A model generated the notes under the pieces. It had not been told where the DNA came from and searched no databases. It worked only from the letters and a program-made list of their open reading frames with translations. DNA of 64,000 nucleotides from Roseateles violae. GTDB taxonomy: Bacteria > Pseudomonadota > Gammaproteobacteria > Burkholderiales > Burkholderiaceae_C. Of this stretch, positions 8,809 through 17,943 are shown in pieces; within the stretch, counting starts at the first letter, position 1; each line of letters begins with the position of its first letter. A program made the position numbers and the translations under genes. The stretch lies in contig NZ_JAUHHC010000006.1 in NCBI RefSeq assembly GCF_030410485.1, positions 186,001-250,000 on the forward strand, written 5' to 3'.

Positions 8809-9825
8809 GTGGACCAAATCCTGATCAATCTGCTGAACGGCCTGTCCTCCGGGCTGCTGCTGTTCATGCTCAGCTCCGGCCTGACGCTGATCTTCAGCAT
8901 GATGGGCGTGCTGAATTTCGCCCATGCCAGCTTCTACATGCTGGGCGCCTATTTCGCCTACAGCTTCACCGGCCTGGTCGGCTTCTGGCCGGCGCTGCTG
9001 CTGGCGCCGCTGTTCGTGGGTCTGGCCGGTGCGCTGTTCGAGCGCCTGGCGCTGCGCCGGGTGCACAAGTTCGGCCATGTGCCCGAGCTCTTGATCACCT
9101 TCGGCCTCAGCTATGTGATCCTCGAGCTGGTGCAGCTGGTCTTCGGCCTGACGGCGGTGCCCTTCACGCCGCCGGCAGCCTTGCAGGGCTCGGCCTTCAC
9201 CTTCGTGCAGAGCCCCAGCAGCGGCCTGTCGCTGGTGTTCGGCTCGGCGCCGGCCGAGATGTGCGCGGCGGCCTCCTGCTCCAAGTTCCCGCTGACCCGC
9301 GTGTTCATGATGGGCGTGGCCCTCTTGATGCTGCTGGCCCTGTGGCTGCTCTTGACGCGCACCCGCATCGGCCTGGTGATCCAGGCCGCGCTGACGCACC
9401 CGGAGATGGTCGAGGCCTTGGGCCACAACGTGCCGGCCGTCTTCATGCTGGTCTTCGGCAGCGGCTGCGCGCTGGCCGGCCTGGCCGGCGTGATCGGCGG
9501 CATGACCTTCGTGACCGAGCCGACCATGGCCGTGCTGGTGGGCAGCATCATCTTCGTCGTCGTCGTCGTCGGCGGCTTCGGCTCGCTGCTGGGCGCTTTT
9601 GTCGGCTCGCTGCTGATCGGCCTGCTGCAGACGCTGCCGCTGACCGTCGACGGCTCGCTGGCCAGCCTGCTGGGCCATATGGGCGCGACGGTGACGCCCG
9701 ACACCCCGGGCTATCCCATCCTGCGCCTGACCCTGGCCCAGGTGGCGCCCATCCTGCCCTATCTGCTGATGGTGCTGATCCTGATCTTCCGGCCCAAGGG
9801 CCTCTTCGGTACGCGCGAGGACTGA
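8809..9825 (+). CDS. livH: Liv-type ABC transporter permease (LivH)
   Basis: 338 residues from a GTG start (MDQILINLLNGLSSGLLLFM), the usual LivH opening. An ATG at 8737 is in frame but sits inside the intercistronic hairpin with its GGAGG touching the start, so it is disfavoured. The protein has about eight membrane segments. It carries the LivH signatures GVLNFAHASFYMLGAY, GLVIQAALTHPEMVEALGHN and VVGGFGSLLGAFVGSLLIG, and ends LIFRPKGLFG. It forms the translocation pore with LivM. Confidence 0.88.
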   Translation: MDQILINLLNGLSSGLLLFMLSSGLTLIFSMMGVLNFAHASFYMLGAYFAYSFTGLVGFWPALLLAPLFVGLAGALFERLALRRVHKFGHVPELLITFGLSYVILELVQLVFGLTAVPFTPPAALQGSAFTFVQSPSSGLSLVFGSAPAEMCAAASCSKFPLTRVFMMGVALLMLLALWLLLTRTRIGLVIQAALTHPEMVEALGHNVPAVFMLVFGSGCALAGLAGVIGGMTFVTEPTMAVLVGSIIFVVVVVGGFGSLLGAFVGSLLIGLLQTLPLTVDGSLASLLGHMGATVTPDTPGYPILRLTLAQVAPILPYLLMVLILIFRPKGLFGTRED

Positions 9826-9829
9826 TGCC

Positions 9830-11131
9830 ATGACCAGTTCCTCCGCACATCACTTTCACTTCAAGCCACACAACGTCGGACGCTGGTTCGTCTGGGGCCT
9901 GTTTGCCCTGGTGCTGCTCGTCGCGCCGCTGCTGTGGACCAGCGGTTTGGCGCAGACCATGCTGACGCAGATCGGCATCGGAATCATCGCCTGCCTGGCC
10001 TACAACATGCTGCTGGGTCAGGGCGGCATGCTCAGCTTCGGCCATGCGGTCTACAGCGGCTTCGGCGCCTATCTGGCGATCCACTCGCTGAACGCCGCGG
10101 CGGCCGGCAGCTGGAACATCCCGGTCAGCCTGGTGCCCCTGGTCGGCGGCGTCACGGGGCTCTTCTTCGCCGCGCTGCTGGGCTATGTGTCGACCAAGAA
10201 AGCCGGCACCACCTTCGCGATGATCACGATGGGCATCGGCGAGCTGGTCTGGTCGATGTCGCTGATGCTGCCGGAGTTCTTCGGCGGCGAGGGCGGCGTC
10301 TCGGGCAACCGGGTCGTCGGCAAGGCGGTGATGGGCATCAACTTCGGCCCGCAGATCCAGGTCTACTACCTGATCGCCATCTACTGCTTCATCTGTACGG
10401 CGGCGATGTTCGCGCTGACGCGCACGCCGCTGGGCCGCATGCTCAATGCGGTGCGCGACAACCCGGAGCGGGTCGAGTTCGTCGGCTACGACACCCGCTG
10501 GGTGCGCTACCTGGCCTTCATGATCTCGGGTTTCTTCGCCGGCATCGCGGGGGGCTTGAGCGCAATCAACACCGAGATCGTCACCGCCGAGGTCGTCGGC
10601 GCCGCGCGCTCGGGCGCCTACCTGCTGTTCACCTTCCTCGGCGGCGCCACCTTCTTCTTCGGCCCCATCATCGGCGCGGTGCTGATGGTCGTGGCCCTGG
10701 TGCTGCTGTCGGAGCTGACCAAGGCCTGGCTGCTCTACCTGGGCCTGGTCTTCCTGTTCATGGTCATGTACGCACCGGGGGGCATCGCCAGCCTGGTGAT
10801 GATGAATCTGCGCGTGGCCGCCTTCGGCAAGCTCAAGCAGCTCTGGACCTCCTACCTGGCCCTGGGCGTGACGGCGCTGACGATCCTGTTCGGCGGCGGC
10901 GCGATGGTCGAGATGCTCTACCACCTGAAGCTCAACGAGGCCCTGGGCCCGCAGATGAGCTTCATGGGCGCGACGATCAACGCGCGCGGGCTGGATGCCT
11001 GGTTCGGTGCCGGTTTGGTGCTGCTCGTCGGCGTGGGCCTGTTCGAGCTGGCGCGGCGTCAGTACCGGCGCGAGTGGAGCGAGGTGCAGGAAGAGATCGA
11101 AAAGGAAATCAAGCGGAGGGAGTCGCTGTGA
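9830..11131 (+). CDS. livM: Liv-type ABC transporter permease (LivM)
   Basis: 433 residues, longer than typical LivM because of a cytoplasmic N-terminal stretch and an extended C-terminus after the conserved core. Core motifs are NMLLGQGGMLSFGHAVYSGFGAY, TPLGRMLNAVRDNPERVEFVGYD and GGATFFFGPIIGAVLM. The C-terminal ~80 residues add another hydrophobic segment and end in a charged helix (SEVQEEIEKEIKRRESL). The start lies 4 bases after the livH stop, with GAGG upstream. The stop overlaps the livG start (GTGA). Confidence 0.9.
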   Translation: MTSSSAHHFHFKPHNVGRWFVWGLFALVLLVAPLLWTSGLAQTMLTQIGIGIIACLAYNMLLGQGGMLSFGHAVYSGFGAYLAIHSLNAAAAGSWNIPVSLVPLVGGVTGLFFAALLGYVSTKKAGTTFAMITMGIGELVWSMSLMLPEFFGGEGGVSGNRVVGKAVMGINFGPQIQVYYLIAIYCFICTAAMFALTRTPLGRMLNAVRDNPERVEFVGYDTRWVRYLAFMISGFFAGIAGGLSAINTEIVTAEVVGAARSGAYLLFTFLGGATFFFGPIIGAVLMVVALVLLSELTKAWLLYLGLVFLFMVMYAPGGIASLVMMNLRVAAFGKLKQLWTSYLALGVTALTILFGGGAMVEMLYHLKLNEALGPQMSFMGATINARGLDAWFGAGLVLLVGVGLFELARRQYRREWSEVQEEIEKEIKRRESL

Positions 11132-11889
11132 GCAGCTACGCACTTGAATTGCTGGACGTGCGCAAGAGCTTCGGCAAGACCGAAATCATCCGCGGCGCCC
11201 AGCTGCAGGTGAAGGCCGGCGAGCGCGTCGCCATCATCGGGCCCAACGGCGCCGGCAAGTCGACCCTGTTCAATCTGATCAGCGGCCGCTTCGGCCTTTC
11301 CAGCGGCCAGATCAATCTGCATGGCGCGCGCATCGACGGCAAGAAGCCCTACGAGATCAACCGCCTGGGCCTGTCGCGCAGCTTCCAGGTCTCCAATCTG
11401 TTCACGCGCCTGTCGGTGTTCGAGAACATCCGCTGCGCCGTGCTCTGGTCGATGGGCCACCGCTATGCCTTCTGGAAGTTCCTGGCCGACCTGACGGACG
11501 CCAATGAGCGGGCTGAAGCCGTGCTGGAGATGATCAAGCTCGACAAGAAGCGCGACGTGCTGGCGATGAACCTGACCTATGCCGAGGCGCGCGCGTTGGA
11601 GATCGGCATCACGATCGCCGGCGGCTCCAGCGTGATCCTGCTGGACGAGCCGACCGCCGGCATGAGCAAGAGCGAGACCAAGCGCTTCATCCAGCTGATC
11701 CGTGAGGTCACCGAGGGCAAGACGCTCTTGACCGTCGAGCACGATATGGGCGTCGTCTTCGGCCTGGCCGACAAGATCGCCGTGCTGGTCTATGGGGAGG
11801 TGATTGCCTTCGACACGCCCGATGCGGTGCGCGCCAATGCGCGCGTGCAGGAGGCTTATCTGGGCTCTGTGCTCGCGGAGTCGCACTGA
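11128..11889 (+). CDS. livG: Liv-type ABC transporter ATPase (LivG), degenerate signature motif
   Basis: 253 residues from a GTG at 11128 that overlaps the livM stop; AGCGGAGG lies upstream. Walker A is canonical (GPNGAGKST, Lys44), Walker B is VILLDEPTAG and the H-loop is TVEHD. The ABC signature, usually LSYGQ or LAYGQ in LivG, reads LTYAE (residues 149-153), with the key Gly changed to Ala. In a LivG-LivF dimer this weak signature would face the Walker A of LivF. That Walker A is itself altered, so one of the two ATP sites would be degenerate (see the finding). Confidence 0.9.
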   Translation: MSSYALELLDVRKSFGKTEIIRGAQLQVKAGERVAIIGPNGAGKSTLFNLISGRFGLSSGQINLHGARIDGKKPYEINRLGLSRSFQVSNLFTRLSVFENIRCAVLWSMGHRYAFWKFLADLTDANERAEAVLEMIKLDKKRDVLAMNLTYAEARALEIGITIAGGSSVILLDEPTAGMSKSETKRFIQLIREVTEGKTLLTVEHDMGVVFGLADKIAVLVYGEVIAFDTPDAVRANARVQEAYLGSVLAESH

Positions 11890-12596
11890 TGAGTGACCGT
11901 ATTCTCAAACTCGACAACGTCCACGCTTTCTACGGCAAGAGCCATGTGCTGCATGGCGTGACGATGGAGGTGCGCCCGGGCGAGATCGTCAGCCTCTTGG
12001 GCCGCAACGGCTCGGGCCGCTCGACGACGGTGAAGACCATCATGGGCCAGGTCGACGCGCAGGGCAGCATCAGCTTCGGCGACAAGGCGCTCTTGGGCCG
12101 CAAGGCCTACGAGATCGCGCACGATGGCGTCGGCTATGTCCCGGAGAACCGCGACATCTTCCCCAAGCTGACCGTGCACCAGAACCTGATGCTGGGCCAG
12201 AAGCGCGGCGCATCGAGGCCGCGCTGGAGCTTCGACGATATGTACACCATGTTCCCGCGCCTGAAGGAGCGCCAGCACACCGAGGCCGGCGTGCTCTCGG
12301 GCGGCGAGCAGCAGATGCTGACCCTGTGCCGCACCCTGATGGGCGACCCGGACCTGATCATGATCGACGAGCCGACCGAGGGCCTGGCGCCCAAGATCGT
12401 CGAGCTGGTCGCCGAGTACCTGAAGGAGCTGAAGCGCCGCGGCATCGCCGTGCTGCTGGTCGAGCAGAAGCTGGCGATCGCGCTGGAGATCTCCGAGCGC
12501 TGCTATGTGATGGGCCATGGCCGCATCGTCTTCGAGGGCGCGCCGGGCGAGCTGCGCGCGAACAGCTATATCCGCAAGGAGTGGCTGGAGGTCTGA
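11889..12596 (+). CDS. livF: Liv-type ABC transporter ATPase (LivF), Walker A Lys replaced by Arg
   Basis: 235 residues; the ATG overlaps the livG stop by one base. Walker A reads GRNGSGRST at residues 38-46, so the nucleotide-binding Lys44 is Arg (codon cgc). The signature is canonical LSGGE (136-140), Walker B is LIMIDEPTEGL, and the H-loop position is Gln (LVEQK), as usual in LivF. Everything else is intact and the gene is not broken. It is the last gene of the livKHMGF unit. Confidence 0.9.
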   Translation: MSDRILKLDNVHAFYGKSHVLHGVTMEVRPGEIVSLLGRNGSGRSTTVKTIMGQVDAQGSISFGDKALLGRKAYEIAHDGVGYVPENRDIFPKLTVHQNLMLGQKRGASRPRWSFDDMYTMFPRLKERQHTEAGVLSGGEQQMLTLCRTLMGDPDLIMIDEPTEGLAPKIVELVAEYLKELKRRGIAVLLVEQKLAIALEISERCYVMGHGRIVFEGAPGELRANSYIRKEWLEV

Positions 12597-12704
12597 TCCA
12601 GCGCGCGTCGGCCGCCGGCGATTCCCTCATCCAGGGTGTGCGTGCGCGCCCACAAGACGGCCGAAGCGGTGCACCATGGGCGCAACGACGCCGGAGGTGC
12701 AGCG

Positions 12705-13100
12705 ATGGACATCGGTCAGCTGGGTGCGGGGCTGGGAGGTCTGGCCATCGGGGCGGCGCTGGGCGCCGGATTGCTGGCCTGGAAACTGGGGCGCGAGCTG
12801 GCCGGCGCCAAGTGGCGCCAGGCCCAGCTCGAGGCGGCCCGCCAGTTGCTGAGCCAGCAGAACACGCAGGCGCGCCGCCAGCTCGAGCAGGTGCAGCAGG
12901 AACTGGCCGCGCTGCGGTCGCAGGCGGCCGGCCGCGCGGCCCAAGGCCAGGCACCGGTCCGGCAGGCGGCGCCCGCCTTGCAGCCCGACCCGCCGAGCGA
13001 GGCTGAGCCGGCCGATGATGGCTTCGTGGCCACGCAGCTGCTGCCCCTGAGCCGCGGAGATGACTTCGCGCCGACACAGCAGTTCCAGTTCCGGCACTGA
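12705..13100 (+). CDS. Hypothetical protein with N-terminal membrane anchor and coiled coil
   Basis: 131 residues from an ATG at 12705 preceded by GGAGG at 7 bases. In-frame codons upstream are ignored because only this start has a ribosome site. Residues 5-25 form a Gly/Ala-rich hydrophobic segment (GLGGLAIGAALGAGLLAW). Residues ~30-80 are Gln/Ala-rich heptad-like sequence (QLEAARQLLSQQNTQARRQL), probably coiled coil. A Pro-rich linker and an acidic tail follow. No known family recognised. It lies between livF and the fadB-like gene. Confidence 0.6.
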   Translation: MDIGQLGAGLGGLAIGAALGAGLLAWKLGRELAGAKWRQAQLEAARQLLSQQNTQARRQLEQVQQELAALRSQAAGRAAQGQAPVRQAAPALQPDPPSEAEPADDGFVATQLLPLSRGDDFAPTQQFQFRH

Positions 13101-13255
13101 CACGCGCGGCGGCGGCCTTCGAAGGCGCCATGCGAGCCGCAGCCTGCGGATAGGATAGACGCGATCATGCCGAGGCCGCGCCGCGCCCGACCTCTGCAAA
13201 ACAGCAAGGTCCTTTGTCACGACAGGGACATCGTCGCTGCGGCGCCGCTGCCTAG

Positions 13256-13275
13256 AATCGAACGATCGTTCTATT
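13256..13275. promoter_or_regulatory. Palindromic operator-like site upstream of fadB-like gene
   Basis: GAACGATCGTTC (13260-13271) is a perfect 12-base palindrome; flanking AAT/ATT extend it to 20 bases with one mismatched pair. The layout is typical of a TetR-family operator, and TetR-type repressors (PsrA, FadP) are known to control fatty-acid degradation in betaproteobacteria. It lies 70-90 bases before the fadB-like start. A 10/12 match occurs at 22098-22109 in another acyl-CoA-related promoter region. The rest of the 13101-13344 gap shows nothing more. Confidence 0.6.
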
Positions 13276-13344
13276 TATTCCGCGCCGGGGCGGGTTTGTA
13301 CCGTCCGGGCATCTCAACCGCCCGCCATCAAGGGGTAAGCAAGC

Positions 13345-15438
13345 ATGTCAGCCACCTACGAAGTCCGCGGCAATATCGCCGTCATCACGCTGAACAATCC
13401 GCCGGTCAACGGCCTTGGCCTCGAAACGCGCAAGGCCGCGGCCGAGGGTATTGCCAAGGCCGAGGACGATGCGACCGTCAAGGCCGTCGTCATCACCGGC
13501 GCCGGCAAGGCCTTCTCCGGCGGCGCCGACATCCGCGAGTTCAACAGCCCCAAGGCGCTGACCGAGCCGACCCTGCACAGCCTGATCGCCGTGGTCGAGA
13601 ACTGCACGAAGCCGGTCGTCGCCGCGATCCACTCCGTCTGCATGGGCGGTGGCCTGGAGCTGGCGCTGGGCTGCCATTACCGCGTCGCGTCGCCGGGCGC
13701 CAAGATCGCGCTGCCGGAGGTGAAGCTGGGCCTGCTGCCCGGTGCCGGCGGCACGCAGCGCCTGCCGCGCGCGCTGGGCGTCGAGCCCGCGCTGAACATG
13801 ATCGTCAGCGGCGAGCCGGTCAACAGCGAACTGCTGGCCCAGGTGCCGGGCCAGCAGCTGTTCCAGAAGATCGTCGACGGCGATCTGATGGAGGGCGCGA
13901 TCGCCTTCGCGCAGGACGTGGCCGACAAGCGGCCGCTGCCCAAGGTGCGCGAACTGAAGGCGCGCCACGGAAACCCGGATGCCTACTTCCAGTTCGCCCG
14001 CAATATGGTCGGCGGCATGAGCAAGAACTTCCCGGCGCCGCTGCGCTGCCTGGAGGCCGTGGCCGCCTCGGTGACGAAGAAGTTCGAGGACGGCATGAAG
14101 GCCGAGCGCGAGGGTTTCCTGGCGCTGATGCAGACGCCCGAGTCGAAGGCGCTGCGCCATGCCTTCTTCGCCGAGCGCGCCGCCAGCAAGATCGGCGACG
14201 TGCCCGAGGACACGCCCGTGCGCAAGATCGAGAAGGTCGCCGTGATCGGCGCCGGCACCATGGGTGGCGGCATCAGCATGAACTTCCTGAACGCCGGCAT
14301 CCCGGTCGTCATTCTGGAAACCAAGCAGGAGGCGCTGGACCGCGGCATCGCGACGATCAAGAAGAACTACGAGGCCCAGGTCAAGAAGGGCAAGCTGAAG
14401 GAAGACAAGTACCAGCAGCGCATGGCCCTGCTGTCGACGACGCTGAACTACGCCGACATCGGCTCGGCCGATCTGGTCATCGAGGCGGTGTTCGAGGAAC
14501 TCGGTGTCAAGGAGTCGGTGTTCAAGCAGCTCGACGAGGTGATGAAGCCCGGCGCGATCCTGGCCTCCAACACCTCGACGCTGGACCTGAACAAGATCGC
14601 GAACTTCACCAAGCGTCCGCAGGACGTCGTCGGCCTGCACTTCTTCAGCCCGGCCAACGTGATGAAGCTGCTGGAGGTCGTGCGCGGCGAGAAGACCGCC
14701 AAGGACGTGCTGGCCACCGTGATGCAGTTGGCCAAGAAGATCAAGAAGACGGCGGTGGTCTCGGGCGTCTGCGACGGCTTCATCGGCAACCGCATGATCG
14801 AGCAGTACTCGCGCCAGGCCGGCTTCCTGCTCGACGAGGGCGCCAGCCCGCAGCAGGTGGACAAGGCGGCCGAGAAGTTCGGCTTCGCGATGGGGCCGTT
14901 CCGCATGGGCGATCTGGCTGGCAACGACATCGGCTGGGCGATCCGCAAGCGCCGCGCGCAGGAGCGGCCGAACATGCATTACTCGAAGACGGCCGACAAG
15001 CTCTGCGAGCTGGGCCGCTTCGGCCAGAAGACCGGCGCCGGCTGGTACGACTACCAGGCCGGCAAGCGCGACGCGATCCCCTCACCGGTGGTCGCCGAGC
15101 TGCTGGAGAAGCACCGCGCCGATCTGGGCATCAAGGCCCGCGAGATCAGCGACGAGGAGATCGTCCACCGCCTCGTGTTCGCCCTGGTCAACGAGGCCGC
15201 TCACCTGCTGGAGGAGGGCATTGCCCAGCGCGCCTCGGACGTCGACATGGTCTACCTGACCGGCTACGGCTTCCCGCTGTGGCGCGGCGGCCCGATGTGC
15301 TATGCCGACACGGTGGGTCTGTTCAATGTCGTGCAGGCGATGAAGCGCTTTGCCAAGAATCCGCTCGATGACGCCAAGTTCTGGGAGCCCGCGCCGCTGA
15401 TCAAGCGCCTGGTTGCCGAAGGCAAGTCCTTCTCCTGA
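13345..15438 (+). CDS. fadB: Bifunctional enoyl-CoA hydratase / 3-hydroxyacyl-CoA dehydrogenase
   Basis: 697 residues. The N-terminal crotonase domain (about 1-185) has oxyanion motifs [15 protein letters not shown] and the [13 protein letters not shown] and [19 protein letters not shown] segments. The NAD-binding domain starts near residue 295 with [14 protein letters not shown]. The dehydrogenase core has [17 protein letters not shown], then the C-terminal HCDH domain ([11 protein letters not shown]) and a duplicate ending in [13 protein letters not shown]. It catalyses hydration and NAD-dependent oxidation of beta-oxidation intermediates. It is paired with the thiolase 29 bases downstream. 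The palindrome at 13256-13275 probably regulates the unit. Confidence 0.92.
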   Translation: MSATYEVRGNIAVITLNNPPVNGLGLETRKAAAEGIAKAEDDATVKAVVITGAGKAFSGGADIREFNSPKALTEPTLHSLIAVVENCTKPVVAAIHSVCMGGGLELALGCHYRVASPGAKIALPEVKLGLLPGAGGTQRLPRALGVEPALNMIVSGEPVNSELLAQVPGQQLFQKIVDGDLMEGAIAFAQDVADKRPLPKVRELKARHGNPDAYFQFARNMVGGMSKNFPAPLRCLEAVAASVTKKFEDGMKAEREGFLALMQTPESKALRHAFFAERAASKIGDVPEDTPVRKIEKVAVIGAGTMGGGISMNFLNAGIPVVILETKQEALDRGIATIKKNYEAQVKKGKLKEDKYQQRMALLSTTLNYADIGSADLVIEAVFEELGVKESVFKQLDEVMKPGAILASNTSTLDLNKIANFTKRPQDVVGLHFFSPANVMKLLEVVRGEKTAKDVLATVMQLAKKIKKTAVVSGVCDGFIGNRMIEQYSRQAGFLLDEGASPQQVDKAAEKFGFAMGPFRMGDLAGNDIGWAIRKRRAQERPNMHYSKTADKLCELGRFGQKTGAGWYDYQAGKRDAIPSPVVAELLEKHRADLGIKAREISDEEIVHRLVFALVNEAAHLLEEGIAQRASDVDMVYLTGYGFPLWRGGPMCYADTVGLFNVVQAMKRFAKNPLDDAKFWEPAPLIKRLVAEGKSFS

Positions 15439-15467
15439 AGCCGACAACATCTAGCGAGACACACATC

Positions 15468-16643
15468 ATGAGCAAAGCAGTCATTGTTTCCACCGCCCGC
15501 ACCCCCCTGGCCAAGAGCTGGAAGGGCGCCTTCAACATGACCCATGGCGCGACCCTGGGTGGCCACGCGGTCAAGGCCGCGGTCGAGCGCGCCGGCGTCG
15601 AGGCCGGCCATATCGAGGACGTGCTGATGGGCTGCGCGACGCCCGAGGGCGCGACCGGCGGCAATATCGCGCGCCAGATCGCGCTGCGCGCCGGCCTGCC
15701 GATCTCGGTCAGCGGCGTCACCATCAACCGCTTCTGTTCCTCGGGCCTGCAGACGATCGCGATGGCCGCGCAGCGCGTCATCGCCGGCGAGGGCGATGTC
15801 TATGTCGCCGGCGGCGTCGAGAGCATCTCCTGCGTGCAGAACGAGGCGAACCGCCATATGTACGCCGACCCCTGGCTGGTCAAGAACAAGCCCGAGATCT
15901 ACTGGAGCATGCTGCAGACGGCCGAGCAGGTCGCCAAGCGCTACAACATCTCGCGCGAGCGCATGGACCAGTACGGCGCCGCCAGCCAGCAGAAGGCCTG
16001 CGCCGCCCAGGCGGCGGGCAAGTTCGCCGACGAGATGATCTCGGTGACGACGACGATGGGCGTGGCCGACAAGGTCATGGGCCTGATGACCAAGGAAGTG
16101 ACGATCTCGGCCGACGAGGGCCTGCGCGAAGGCACGACCTATGAGGGCATCAAGGACCTGCGCTCGGCGCTGCCGGGCGGCCTGATCTCGGCCGGCAATG
16201 CCAGCCAGTTCAGCGACGGCGCCGGCGCCTGCGTCGTCGTCAGCGAGGACTATGCGGCCAAGCACGATCTGAAGCCGCTGGGCCGCTTCCTCGGCTTCGC
16301 AGTCGCCGGTTGCGAGCCCGACGAGATGGGCATCGGTCCCGTCTTCGCCGTGCCCAAGGTCTTGAAGAAGCTGGGCCTCACCGTCGCCGACATCGATCTG
16401 TGGGAGCTGAACGAGGCCTTCGCCGTGCAGGTGCTGTACTGCGCCGACACCCTGGGCATCCCGATGGACCGGCTCAACGTGAACGGCGGCGCGATCGCCG
16501 TCGGCCACCCCTACGGCGTGTCGGGCCAGCGCCTGACCGGCCATGCGCTGATCGAAGGCCGTCGCCGCGGCGCCAAGAAGGTGGTCGTCACGATGTGCAT
16601 CGGCGGCGGCATGGGCGCGGCCGGCGTGTTCGAGGTGCTGTGA
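15468..16643 (+). CDS. fadA: Acetyl-CoA C-acyltransferase (thiolase)
   Basis: 391 residues, the usual thiolase length. The nucleophilic Cys90 is in [11 protein letters not shown], the His motif is [17 protein letters not shown], and the second Cys is in [14 protein letters not shown]. It cleaves 3-ketoacyl-CoA with CoA to acetyl-CoA and a shortened acyl-CoA, completing the cycle begun by the gene upstream. Its stop overlaps the next gene's GTG start. Confidence 0.93.
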   Translation: MSKAVIVSTARTPLAKSWKGAFNMTHGATLGGHAVKAAVERAGVEAGHIEDVLMGCATPEGATGGNIARQIALRAGLPISVSGVTINRFCSSGLQTIAMAAQRVIAGEGDVYVAGGVESISCVQNEANRHMYADPWLVKNKPEIYWSMLQTAEQVAKRYNISRERMDQYGAASQQKACAAQAAGKFADEMISVTTTMGVADKVMGLMTKEVTISADEGLREGTTYEGIKDLRSALPGGLISAGNASQFSDGAGACVVVSEDYAAKHDLKPLGRFLGFAVAGCEPDEMGIGPVFAVPKVLKKLGLTVADIDLWELNEAFAVQVLYCADTLGIPMDRLNVNGGAIAVGHPYGVSGQRLTGHALIEGRRRGAKKVVVTMCIGGGMGAAGVFEVL

Positions 16644-17485
16644 GGCGGCTGCGATCGGCTGGGCCGACGCTGTCGCTGCTGGGCGGCCTGTTGCTGCTGG
16701 CGCCGGTGGCAGCGCCGGCCGCCGAGCAGCGGCCGGCGCCCACCCGGCTGGAAACCCAGGCGATCGACGATGTGCTGGTCGCGCTGCAGCACCGCGACTG
16801 CAAGCTGGCGGCCGCGCGGCTGAACGAGGGCATGGCCCGCAAGTACGCCGGCATCTACCTGATGGCCGGCACCATGTACGAGCAGGGCCTGTGCCTGAAG
16901 CCCGACTGGGACCGCGCCGCACGCATGTACCTGATGGCCCATGAGGCCGGCCACGATGCCGGCGCCCAGCGCCTGGTCGCCGGCTACGCCGCCCCGGGCC
17001 GCGACCCGGCGGCGGCGCTGTGGTGGGCGTCCAAGCATTGGCCGCAGAACCTGCTGCCCGAATGCGCCTCGGCCAAGTCTCTGGTCGACCAGCCCGAGGC
17101 CTTTGTCGAGGCCTTGCGCGCCTGGCCGGCCGGTCGGCTGCGCGCCTGTGTCTATGTGCTGGGCGTCACCGCCGCCCTGGCCGGCGAGGTCGAGTACCCG
17201 AGCAAGGGCGTGCAGTTCTCGCTCGACGGCGAGTTGCAGATGAGCTTCAAGCCGGCCGCCGGCACGATCGAATGGACGCCGCTGAAGCTGGAGATGCGGC
17301 AGATGACCGGCGCGATGAACGGCGATGCGGTGCGCGACCGCGACAGCCGCTGGGTCAAGGACAGCTTCCGCAGCTATCTGGACGAGGTGGCCGCCGGCGT
17401 GCTGAAACGGTATCCGCGCCCCGAGGGCATCGATCCGGCCTGGCGCGTGGAACAGGTCTACGCCTTCCAGCTACAGCAGGAATAG
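16640..17485 (+). CDS. Exported Sel1/TPR-like hypothetical protein
   Basis: 281 residues from a GTG overlapping the thiolase stop (GTGA), with GAGG 4 bases upstream. The N-terminus ([29 protein letters not shown]) looks like a signal peptide. Two or three Sel1-like helical pairs follow ([38 protein letters not shown] is split across 16850-16980), then a region without recognisable repeats. Probably periplasmic; no enzymatic motif. Translational coupling to fadA hints at a link to the acyl-CoA unit, but no function can be assigned. Confidence 0.6.
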   Translation: MRRLRSAGPTLSLLGGLLLLAPVAAPAAEQRPAPTRLETQAIDDVLVALQHRDCKLAAARLNEGMARKYAGIYLMAGTMYEQGLCLKPDWDRAARMYLMAHEAGHDAGAQRLVAGYAAPGRDPAAALWWASKHWPQNLLPECASAKSLVDQPEAFVEALRAWPAGRLRACVYVLGVTAALAGEVEYPSKGVQFSLDGELQMSFKPAAGTIEWTPLKLEMRQMTGAMNGDAVRDRDSRWVKDSFRSYLDEVAAGVLKRYPRPEGIDPAWRVEQVYAFQLQQE

Positions 17486-17495
17486 GCAGCGGGCC

Positions 17496-17927
17496 ATGGA
17501 TGCTGACCTCGACAGCCTGCGCCGCTTCTTCGCCAGCGCGCCCTTCATGGTCGAACTGGGTGTGAGGCCGATGGCGGTCGAGCCGGGGCGGGTGAGGACC
17601 GAGCTGACGCTCGAACGCAAGCATCTGCAGCACACCGGCGTGGCCCATGCCGGCGTGCTGGCCTCGCTGGCCGATCACTCGATGGGCGCGGCGGCGCAGA
17701 CGCTGGCGCCCGAGGGGCACTGGATCCTGACCGCCGAATTCAAGACCAATCTGCTGCGCGGCTCGCGCGGCGACAAACTCGTCTGCGAGGCCTGGGTGCT
17801 CAAGCCCGGCCGGCAGATCATGTTCACCGAGGCCGAGGTCCATGCGATCTCGGGCGAGGGGGATGAGCAGCAGCGCCAACTGGTCGTCAAGGCCTCGGGC
17901 ACGATGGCCGTCACCCAAGCGAAATGA
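17496..17927 (+). CDS. PaaI-family hotdog thioesterase
   Basis: 143 residues with a single hotdog fold. HTGVAHAGVLASLADHSMG is the typical PaaI/4HBT helix, followed by EFKTNLLRGSRGD. It should hydrolyse an aryl- or acyl-CoA thioester. The ATG lies 10 bases after the preceding stop and 16 bases separate it from the acyl-CoA dehydrogenase, so it belongs to the same operon. One of three thioesterases within 5 kb. Confidence 0.82.
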   Translation: MDADLDSLRRFFASAPFMVELGVRPMAVEPGRVRTELTLERKHLQHTGVAHAGVLASLADHSMGAAAQTLAPEGHWILTAEFKTNLLRGSRGDKLVCEAWVLKPGRQIMFTEAEVHAISGEGDEQQRQLVVKASGTMAVTQAK

Positions 17928-17943
17928 CAAAGCGAGTAGCGAT

